Below are positions 25,046-32,006 of a DNA stretch of 64,000 bases, one piece after another. The stretch lies in contig NZ_CP082326.1 of assembly GCF_019884785.1 (NCBI RefSeq), positions 3,341,355 through 3,405,354 on the forward strand, read 5' to 3'. Origin of the DNA: Crassaminicella profunda (GTDB lineage Bacteria > Bacillota > Clostridia > Peptostreptococcales > Thermotaleaceae). The position numbers and the translations under genes are program-made. The notes under the pieces are model-generated. The model did no database searches and was not told the origin of the DNA. It saw nothing but the letters and a program-made list of their open reading frames with translations. How positions within the stretch are numbered: the stretch's first letter is position 1; every line of letters starts with the position of its first letter.

Positions 25046-25615
25046 TTATCCCTGTAAAGTAATATCTACATCTAATACTCTCTTAATTTGTTTTATTCTA
25101 GTAGACTCAATATATACAGGAGCTACCTTGTAAAACATAGATAATCTATAAGGTTGATTTGGAAAATTCCATAATCTTATTTTTTCTTCATGCTTCATAT
25201 TATTCAGAACAATTTCTACTGTTTCGTTATTATTACCTAAGGTTCCAACTAATTTACTACTATCTAATGTAGCATTGTCATAAAGTATTTGCATTGCCCG
25301 CCCCATCATTCTATGTTCATCTATTGCTTTTGACTTTATATCTGCATTAGAATATGCTGTAAGCATATAATAAAGGGTTACAGAGAGGGGCGGATATTTT
25401 TGTTTATCCATCCCTATATTTTTCATAGCCATAGGTCTAAAATCGCCATTTTCTTGTATATCATATAAATAAAGACCTAACTTATAGTCCCCTCTATCAA
25501 CGGGTGAACAAAGTCCTATCATATCTTTTTTTTGAATAGGTTCTGGCGTCATATGCTCTCTTAATAATTTTATAATAGAACTTCCTACATCAGCAATAGC
25601 TGTATAGCTTCCCAT
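25046..25615 (-). CDS. DUF4255 (Pvc16/Afp16-like) tail terminator protein
   Basis: This 189-residue protein matches the DUF4255/Pvc16 N-terminal family. It has AIADVGSSIIKLLREHM, IGLCSPVDRGDYKLGLYLYDIQENGDFRP, PPLSVTLYYMLTAYSNADIKSKAIDEHRMMGRAMQILYDN, and a C-terminal strand segment in which the protein would contact the sheath or tube. In Afp the equivalent protein caps the distal end and stops tail growth. Presence of this gene is one of the most reliable markers of an extracellular contractile injection system. AGGAGAGGATAATC precedes the ATG. It lies 12 bases after the TolC-like gene. Confidence 0.9.
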   Translation of the reverse strand: MGSYTAIADVGSSIIKLLREHMTPEPIQKKDMIGLCSPVDRGDYKLGLYLYDIQENGDFRPMAMKNIGMDKQKYPPLSVTLYYMLTAYSNADIKSKAIDEHRMMGRAMQILYDNATLDSSKLVGTLGNNNETVEIVLNNMKHEEKIRLWNFPNQPYRLSMFYKVAPVYIESTRIKQIKRVLDVDITLQG

Positions 25616-25627
25616 GATTATCCTCTC

Positions 25628-26758
25628 CTATAATTCATCAGATGCGAATTTATTCTTTAAACTTTCAACGGCTCCACTAGTAGTTAAATTTAATCGTTCC
25701 ACAGCTTTTTTATACGTAACTAGATTTAAGAATGAAGCTCTTTCGCTTTTCTCTACTTCTTTTTTTATATTTTCTAATTCTTCCTTTGTTATTTTTCCTA
25801 TTTTATTGTCCTTTATCGCCTTTTCATGCGCTTCTTTGTTTTTTTTAATTTTCTCTAATCCATCTAAATAGGATATTTCTAATAGCTGTACTTGATTATA
25901 TGTATTATTTATTTTTTGTTCTAAATCTTTTTTTATTTTTTCTTCTTCTTTTTTCGCTTGATCTCTTTCAAGAAGTAGTCCAATCAATGTATATCCTTCA
26001 TCCTCTACATCCTTTAATCCATAATTTTTCCCTTCAATCCATTCCTGCGGTATGACTATTTTATCTTCATGTTTCGTTACAAATTCATTTATTTTTTCTT
26101 GTTCTCTTTTTTTCTTTTGTTCTACCTTATATAATTCAAAATCATGCTCTATGGCATATTCTCTCATATTCTCTAAGAACTTTTTGGGAATGGATTTATA
26201 TGAAAAATCTTTTTCAAAATCATCCTCTTTCTTCATATCTAATCCTACAATCATCCCTAATACTTCCTTTTTATTTTCAAAAATCAATGTGCTTTTTTTT
26301 ATATTGCTTATAGAACCATCTATTTCTTGTTTCATAGCCTCTATATCTTTTTTTGAAGCTTTCCCTATCTTAAAATCTTTTTCTAAGCTACTTAATCTTT
26401 CTTTTGATTCTTCTAGCGTTTTTTTATAGTCCTTTAACTTTTCCATCTCTAAAACCATATCCATATAGGCAATTACTACATCATATTTGATTTTAATCTT
26501 TGTATAAATGATTTCTTTTTCAAGTTCCTTTATTTCATTTTTTTCACTTTCTATATCTTCTTTTGCCTGTATTAAGTCTATTCCTTTTTTTGTTAATTTC
26601 GTTTGCATATAAGACAAAGTATCACTATTTTTTATTGCCAATGCAATGGTTTCATCTAAAGATACAGTCCTTTGTTCCTCTGCATTTCCTAAAATAGATA
26701 AACAAGTTAACAGGAATACAACTAAAACAATCATTTTCTTATTTATCATCTTTTTCAA
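25628..26758 (-). CDS. TolC-like exported coiled-coil protein
   Basis: This 376-residue protein has a clear signal peptide (KKMIVLVVFLLTCLSILGNAEEQ), then RTVSLDETIALAIKNSDTLSYMQTKLTKKGIDLIQAKED, the classic opening of outer-membrane-efflux (TolC) repeats. It continues as two long Lys/Glu-rich helical hairpins. The beta-barrel strands of true TolC are hardly visible. Such shortened TolC-fold proteins occur in monoderm Firmicutes and should sit outside the membrane. The TTG start overlaps the MORN stop and has GAGGAG in good position. Its role in the locus is unknown: a wall-spanning conduit or scaffold for the machine is an inference. Confidence 0.65.
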   Translation of the reverse strand: MKKMINKKMIVLVVFLLTCLSILGNAEEQRTVSLDETIALAIKNSDTLSYMQTKLTKKGIDLIQAKEDIESEKNEIKELEKEIIYTKIKIKYDVVIAYMDMVLEMEKLKDYKKTLEESKERLSSLEKDFKIGKASKKDIEAMKQEIDGSISNIKKSTLIFENKKEVLGMIVGLDMKKEDDFEKDFSYKSIPKKFLENMREYAIEHDFELYKVEQKKKREQEKINEFVTKHEDKIVIPQEWIEGKNYGLKDVEDEGYTLIGLLLERDQAKKEEEKIKKDLEQKINNTYNQVQLLEISYLDGLEKIKKNKEAHEKAIKDNKIGKITKEELENIKKEVEKSERASFLNLVTYKKAVERLNLTTSGAVESLKNKFASDEL

Positions 26759-28242
26759 TTATTACACTCCTCTACTTCTGAATATAAATAAACTTTACTT
26801 TTTTTATCTATAAAATAAAAAGTAACATAATAATGATCCTTAATAAACTTCGTTATATATAAAACATTTAAATCCCTTATATCTTGATTCATTTTTTTAT
26901 TCAATAAGTCATTAGATAAAAGGACAATATCTTTTTCACTTGCCCAAACTTCTCCTTCTTCCACGGCCTTACCATATATTTTTTTTAGCTGATTCGCACT
27001 ATTTTGTCTCTTCGTTTCAAAATAATTTTCTTCATTCCAAGATCTAATTGCCTTTACTTTAGGGGCTTCTTCTTCCGTTGCAAAATCTAAAACAAATGTA
27101 ATTTTAAATGAATTATAGGTCATACAAAATTCATCTTCTAATATATCCGTTGTCGGCTCTAATACAAATGAATTTCTTACTTCCTCTGCTGATAATCCTA
27201 AATAATATAAATAATTAATTTTTCCATTTTTAAAATTCCCCTTATAAACTTCCCTGCCTAATTTGTCATACAATATTCCTAAACCATCATATTTTCCTTT
27301 TTTAAATTCTCCTTCATAGACCCTATTCCCATTTTTATCATATATTTTTCCTTGTCCTTCATAGTAATCTCTAGAAAAATTCCCTTCATATATGATATTT
27401 CCATATTGATCAAAGAGCGTTCCATCTCCTGACATTTCTCCATTTTCAAATTGTCCTTTGTATTTTAATTTTTCTTCTTTCGTATATAAAAACCCCTGTC
27501 CATGATATGTATTAGATAAAAAGTCTCCTTCATATTTTACAGAACCTTGTTCATAATATTCTTTTCCTCTTCCTTCGTAATTCCCCTGAACAAAATTTCC
27601 TTCATAAATCAAATTTCCTTCTTCGTCGTATAAAGAGCCTTGTCCTTCAAATTGATTTTCTAAAAATTGACCTTTATATAATACCTTTCCATTGCTATAA
27701 TATTTTTCTCCTGTTCCACTATATTGATCTAATAGAAATTCCCCATTATATACTAAGTTTCCATCCGGATCATATAGTTTTCCTTTTCCGGTACATCTTC
27801 CATCCTTCAAATCTCCACTATATACAAGATTTGAATCTTTACTCAACAATTTAGCAGGCCCTGTGTACTCATTAAAATTCTCTGTATTTGCTATAAAAGC
27901 AGGCACCCACAACTTTCCTTCTAACTTTGGCTTTAAGTATTTAAAATACACCATTGGTAAACATATAATAATAATCAATAGAATCAGCATTAACTTCTTT
28001 GCCACATAATGATTTCCTAATGCAATATAGTGACTTAAATCAATAGGTTTCCCTGCTAACATCTTTGTGATTCTATTAATATTTTTTTTAATCCATTGAC
28101 CTATTTTATACCTAAACTGAAATTGCTTTTTCATCTGATAATATCTTTTTCGAATAGGTCTCGTGGCTGAATTTTTAGTAACCTTCATAAAATAATTAAT
28201 CGTTTTTTCTATCTTTTCTACCATCTTAATTTTATCGGTCAT
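26755..28242 (-). CDS. Membrane-anchored MORN-repeat protein
   Basis: This 495-residue protein has a basic cytoplasmic N-terminus (1-80), one membrane helix at about 83-101 (KLMLILLIIIICLPMVYF), then about nine MORN-type repeats of 23 residues between about 126 and 350 (pattern Y-x-G-x-F-x-x-G-x-x-x-G-x-G-x-x-Y-x-x-x-G-x-x). A unique C-terminal domain (360-495) follows. MORN repeats form elongated beta-ribbons that bind partners or lipids. The stop overlaps the TolC-like start, so the two are coupled, and it follows the cyclase-like receptor by 24 bases. The repeat domain is predicted to lie outside the membrane if the basic end stays inside. Exact function unknown. Confidence 0.75.
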   Translation of the reverse strand: MTDKIKMVEKIEKTINYFMKVTKNSATRPIRKRYYQMKKQFQFRYKIGQWIKKNINRITKMLAGKPIDLSHYIALGNHYVAKKLMLILLIIIICLPMVYFKYLKPKLEGKLWVPAFIANTENFNEYTGPAKLLSKDSNLVYSGDLKDGRCTGKGKLYDPDGNLVYNGEFLLDQYSGTGEKYYSNGKVLYKGQFLENQFEGQGSLYDEEGNLIYEGNFVQGNYEGRGKEYYEQGSVKYEGDFLSNTYHGQGFLYTKEEKLKYKGQFENGEMSGDGTLFDQYGNIIYEGNFSRDYYEGQGKIYDKNGNRVYEGEFKKGKYDGLGILYDKLGREVYKGNFKNGKINYLYYLGLSAEEVRNSFVLEPTTDILEDEFCMTYNSFKITFVLDFATEEEAPKVKAIRSWNEENYFETKRQNSANQLKKIYGKAVEEGEVWASEKDIVLLSNDLLNKKMNQDIRDLNVLYITKFIKDHYYVTFYFIDKKSKVYLYSEVEECNN

Positions 28243-28266
28243 CCTATTTTTTTCGCCCCTATCCTT

Positions 28267-31017
28267 TTATATGATTTGAAGTGCAGCATTCCAATTCTCT
28301 AGGCTTTCCTTTTTGTAATACTTTTCACATAAAAATAGATAGATTTTTGCAGCTTCATCTTCTTTATTATATTTCATAACTTCTATGAATTTCTTTCTCG
28401 CCTCATAAAAGCGCTGCTCTGTATATAACATAATTCCATCTTCAAAAATTTTCTTTGTTTGTAGCTTTTTAGATTTCATAGAATAAAGATCTCCATCAAA
28501 GAAATCATAAAGCTTAATTTCTTTTTTTCTTTCTTGATCTAACAATTTACCTATATATCTATAATGATACTTTGTAGTATCTATATCCTTTATAGCAGAT
28601 TCTGTTACTAAAATAGATACCCCATACTTAATACTCAATTTTTCTAATAACAATGTTAAGTTAATATTTTCAGATACAGCCTTAGCACTCATCCTATTTT
28701 CTTGTCCTATAATACCAAGCATAATTTTTCCTTTATGAATAGCTATGCCCATATCTAGTATTCTTTCATTTTCTTTATCTCTAATTTTGTTTCTTAAATA
28801 CAATTTTTCTTGCAACGCAATAGCAGCCGTTAATGCATCTTCTGAATTTTTTTGATATAAAGAAAGGATCCCCGCATTATCATATCTTTCTACAATCCCA
28901 TTGTTCTGAATAATCAATGGCCCAAAGGTTTTAAACACTTTATTCATAAAAAGAAAATTCTCTTCTGCATCCATCGTATTAGAAATTTCATAGAATTTCC
29001 TTATATTAGAAAACATAATCGTCATTTCTTTTTGTACTTGGTCTCCTAATTCAACCTCTAAAATATTTTCTTTTTTCAAAAGTTCAAAGAACTGAAAAGG
29101 TACAAATCTATAATATGCTTCATTCAATTGGGTAAGTTCTTTTACATAATTTTGTATGTTAGAAGACATCTTATTAAAGGCTTTTCCTAAATCACCCATT
29201 TCATCCTTTGTCTGAATATCCACAGAAGTAGCAAAATTTCCCACTGCTATTTCACTAGCTCCTATTTTCAACTCTTTTAAGGGTTTAAGCAAATAGTAAA
29301 CAATGGCTAAGAACATAAACACAATAATCAATGTGATTATACTATTCAATCCAATTAGCTTCATATAAATGTCTTTCAAATTACTCCTATACATTTCCTT
29401 CCCCATTCCAATTTCAGCAATCCCTATGATATTTTCATTTTCATCTTTAATAGGTGCCAAAGCAAAAATCCATTCTCCTGAGCTGTCTTCCCCTTCTCCT
29501 ATACAAACATCTTTTTTTTCTAGTACTTTATCGTATAACTTTTTGTATGATTCATCATATAAATATTCAATCGGATAGTAGCACTGCCAATTTTCACTTG
29601 AAATCCCTGTATAAATTTTATCTTTTTTTACTAGATACACATCTCCATAAAATTTTCTATCATAAGAATCTTTTATATAATCATCATAACGAGCTAAATT
29701 ACTATCCATTTGTTCTGACACTTTTATATAATCTTCATTCCTGTAAGCTCTAGGTGATTTTATCTTTTTTAAGCTATTCATATCTATATTTCCTGCTACT
29801 TCTCTAGCAATAGAATATAATTGTAAATTCACCTCGTCTTCTATGACCTTTGTAAAATACACATCCATTCTATTCCCTAAAATGCTCATACATATGACCA
29901 CAATAGGGATGACAATAATAATATGTTTCAACACAATAGGCATTTTCCCACTTGTTTTCTTTAAGAATAGTCCCATCAATACATTAATCAATACATATAT
30001 TCCTATCAAAATACCAAAAATAATTATTCCTGTTTTTATATATTGAATTGGTAAAACATTTAGTTTACTAATCGTCTTAAATTCTCCATTTAATTCTCCA
30101 AAAATAATTCCTTTTTCATTATTTTTACTAAATGTTCCAACAAGTTTATTCTCATCATATAAATTTATATTTCTAAGATCATTAAATTGGATATTGTTTT
30201 CTTTTTTTAATAAATCATCTTTATTATATATTTTCTTTATTTTTCCCTGTTTAATAGACACATAACTCATATTCGATACTTCCGTAAAATATAAATTTTT
30301 ATCATCTACTAAATGCATTCTATCAGGAATAGTTTCCTTTTCTTCTTGATTAGATGGATAAATCTCTATTTTTTCCCCTGAGGGTTCAATTTTATAAATT
30401 TCTCCTAGCTTTGACATTAATATAATTCCACCATCTCGTAATGGTAAAACTTCATCAAAATATATGTCATCACTAAATTCAAATCCTTCAATTGTTTCTA
30501 CTGGATCGTTATTATCTAATGGTATTCTATAGGTATTAATAATATTTTCTTTATGATCTACACTAGCAAAATATATATTGTCCTTTACATATCTTAAAGA
30601 CAATATTTTCTTTTCCCATGTTTTTTCATTGGATTGAGTATAATCCATACTACAAATAATTCCATCTATTCTTCCATTCCTGTCATATTTAACAATCTGT
30701 TCTTTATGGATTAAATAAGTTTTCGTATCTAGCATATATCGAATAACATATAACTGCCCTTGATCATCAACTATCATATCTCCATATTCATAAAAATAGT
30801 TGTCCTTATATTTTTTCTCTTTAATGTTATAGCTAATATTTCCTTTTTGATCTACTTTTACAATATGAATATATTTCTCGGATAATTGTGTAAAATACAA
30901 AAATCCAGCCTTATCTAAATACATATTTTTCGGTTTTAAATCTCCTAAATCATTCATTTTTATACTTGCGACCATGGCAATAATAATGCATATAATGATT
31001 AATGTTTTCTTTTTCAT
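28267..31017 (-). CDS. Receptor with propeller, Cache-like, HAMP and degenerate class III cyclase domains
   Basis: Reading along the 916 residues: TM helix 6-20, a repeat-rich external domain with beta-propeller-like strands (about 30-325), TM helices 330-352 and 363-381, a second external Cache-like domain (385-550) ending GEWIFALAPIKDENENIIGIAEIG, TM 557-577, HAMP (578-630), a class III cyclase homology domain (about 660-790) and a TPR-like tail. In the cyclase domain both metal-binding Asp positions appear lost: MFSNIRKFY has Asn where Asp is usual, and VERYDNAGILSLY lacks the Gly-Asp. It is therefore probably a signalling pseudo-enzyme. It heads the second minus-strand block. Confidence 0.78.
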   Translation of the reverse strand: MKKKTLIIICIIIAMVASIKMNDLGDLKPKNMYLDKAGFLYFTQLSEKYIHIVKVDQKGNISYNIKEKKYKDNYFYEYGDMIVDDQGQLYVIRYMLDTKTYLIHKEQIVKYDRNGRIDGIICSMDYTQSNEKTWEKKILSLRYVKDNIYFASVDHKENIINTYRIPLDNNDPVETIEGFEFSDDIYFDEVLPLRDGGIILMSKLGEIYKIEPSGEKIEIYPSNQEEKETIPDRMHLVDDKNLYFTEVSNMSYVSIKQGKIKKIYNKDDLLKKENNIQFNDLRNINLYDENKLVGTFSKNNEKGIIFGELNGEFKTISKLNVLPIQYIKTGIIIFGILIGIYVLINVLMGLFLKKTSGKMPIVLKHIIIVIPIVVICMSILGNRMDVYFTKVIEDEVNLQLYSIAREVAGNIDMNSLKKIKSPRAYRNEDYIKVSEQMDSNLARYDDYIKDSYDRKFYGDVYLVKKDKIYTGISSENWQCYYPIEYLYDESYKKLYDKVLEKKDVCIGEGEDSSGEWIFALAPIKDENENIIGIAEIGMGKEMYRSNLKDIYMKLIGLNSIITLIIVFMFLAIVYYLLKPLKELKIGASEIAVGNFATSVDIQTKDEMGDLGKAFNKMSSNIQNYVKELTQLNEAYYRFVPFQFFELLKKENILEVELGDQVQKEMTIMFSNIRKFYEISNTMDAEENFLFMNKVFKTFGPLIIQNNGIVERYDNAGILSLYQKNSEDALTAAIALQEKLYLRNKIRDKENERILDMGIAIHKGKIMLGIIGQENRMSAKAVSENINLTLLLEKLSIKYGVSILVTESAIKDIDTTKYHYRYIGKLLDQERKKEIKLYDFFDGDLYSMKSKKLQTKKIFEDGIMLYTEQRFYEARKKFIEVMKYNKEDEAAKIYLFLCEKYYKKESLENWNAALQII

Positions 31018-31079
31018 AAGAATCCCTCTCCATTATTTTTATTATTTAAATAATATCAAGATAATCTATATTAGCCATC

Positions 31080-31108
31080 TTGCTTATTTCAATGGGTTCA
31101 CTTATAAT
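31080..31108 (+). promoter_or_regulatory. SigA promoter of the kinase-like gene
   Basis: TTGCTT (31080-31085), 17 bases, TATAAT (31103-31108), about 38 bases before the plus-strand ATG. It shares the 128-base divergent spacer with the start of the cyclase-like receptor gene, for which TTGAAA with TATAGA at 16 bases on the other strand is a weaker candidate. Confidence 0.7.
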
Positions 31109-31145
31109 GATTTTATAATATAATTTTCCAAATATTCTTTAAGAG

Positions 31146-31979
31146 GTGACCAATATGTTTTTTAGCAGTATAGATAAAAACTTTTTTGTCCTAACAACCA
31201 TACAATCTTCAAAATATTATTCCTCCTATATTTGTAAAAAACGTTCCTCCTCATCTGAACAACTTTATCTAGTAAATGAATATAAAAATAGAAATATCAT
31301 CAATAGTTATCTTCCTTTGTTAATCAAATTACATAAACAAAAAGAATTTTCTCAGCTCTCCCAATTATTTGTAAAAGATTCAAAAGTTTATTTGATTTTT
31401 AAATATAAAAAATCCTCTTTATTAAGTACTGGGCTTCTTAAAAACCAATTTACACTTCATGAAAAAGTAAAAATTGCAAATAGTTTTATCATAAGCTTAT
31501 TAAAAATCAATAAACTTCCCCATTCTATACAATACGAAATTCTTAATATGGAAAACATTAACTTAGATTCAAATAATGAAATTTATTTAAATTACTTTCT
31601 GAATTTTGTACAATCCTCTGATCAAATTATGCCATCTGCTGTTATGAATAAAATAGGTTTTATTATTTCTAATATATTTGAAAAGGAAAAAAACCTTCCT
31701 TTACCACTAAAACTATTTATTGAAAAACTATATGATCATCAATTCAAATCTTTATCTGAAATTTATGCAACCTTTCAACAAATACAAAAAGATTTACTTA
31801 CTAACAATGAGGTTGAGGAAAAAGAAACTCTTTTTAGTAAAATTGCTAAATATAAGTACATACTAATTGTTTCTATGATTTTGATTGCAGCTATCTATTT
31901 TTACGTCTGGGAGTATGAATCCGTCACCACCTCTACTGAACCTACCATCAAACAAATTGGTACCGTTGAAGTTGACTAA
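31146..31979 (+). CDS. Membrane-anchored kinase-like (pseudokinase) protein
   Basis: This 277-residue protein has no recognised name. Its layout resembles a reduced protein-kinase fold: an N-lobe-like strand region (LYLVNEYKNRNIINSYLPLLIKLHKQKEFSQLSQLFVKDSKVYLIFKYK), a helix pair, then ENINLDSNNEIYLNYFLNF, which echoes the catalytic-loop-to-DFG segment (N-x-L...IYL-x-DFG) but without the catalytic Asp, the HRD or the DFG Asp. A single TM helix at about 236-254 and a short external tail end the protein. It sits between the two receptor genes on the opposite strand with its own strong promoter and terminator. The pseudokinase reading is inference. Confidence 0.5.
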   Translation: MTNMFFSSIDKNFFVLTTIQSSKYYSSYICKKRSSSSEQLYLVNEYKNRNIINSYLPLLIKLHKQKEFSQLSQLFVKDSKVYLIFKYKKSSLLSTGLLKNQFTLHEKVKIANSFIISLLKINKLPHSIQYEILNMENINLDSNNEIYLNYFLNFVQSSDQIMPSAVMNKIGFIISNIFEKEKNLPLPLKLFIEKLYDHQFKSLSEIYATFQQIQKDLLTNNEVEEKETLFSKIAKYKYILIVSMILIAAIYFYVWEYESVTTSTEPTIKQIGTVEVD

Positions 31980-32006
31980 AGAAGGATTTTATCCTTCTAT
32001 TTTTTC
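31980..32006 (+). terminator. Terminator after the kinase-like gene
   Basis: AGAAGGA/TCCTTCT stem with a 5-base loop followed by TATTTTTTC. It overlaps the last codons of the converging sensor-MFS gene. Confidence 0.75.

Noticed and set aside
26755-28242. MORN protein as a YwqK-type antitoxin
   Set aside because: YwqK-like repeats resemble MORN, but there is no partner toxin gene beside it, and the TM helix and operon context point to the injection system.
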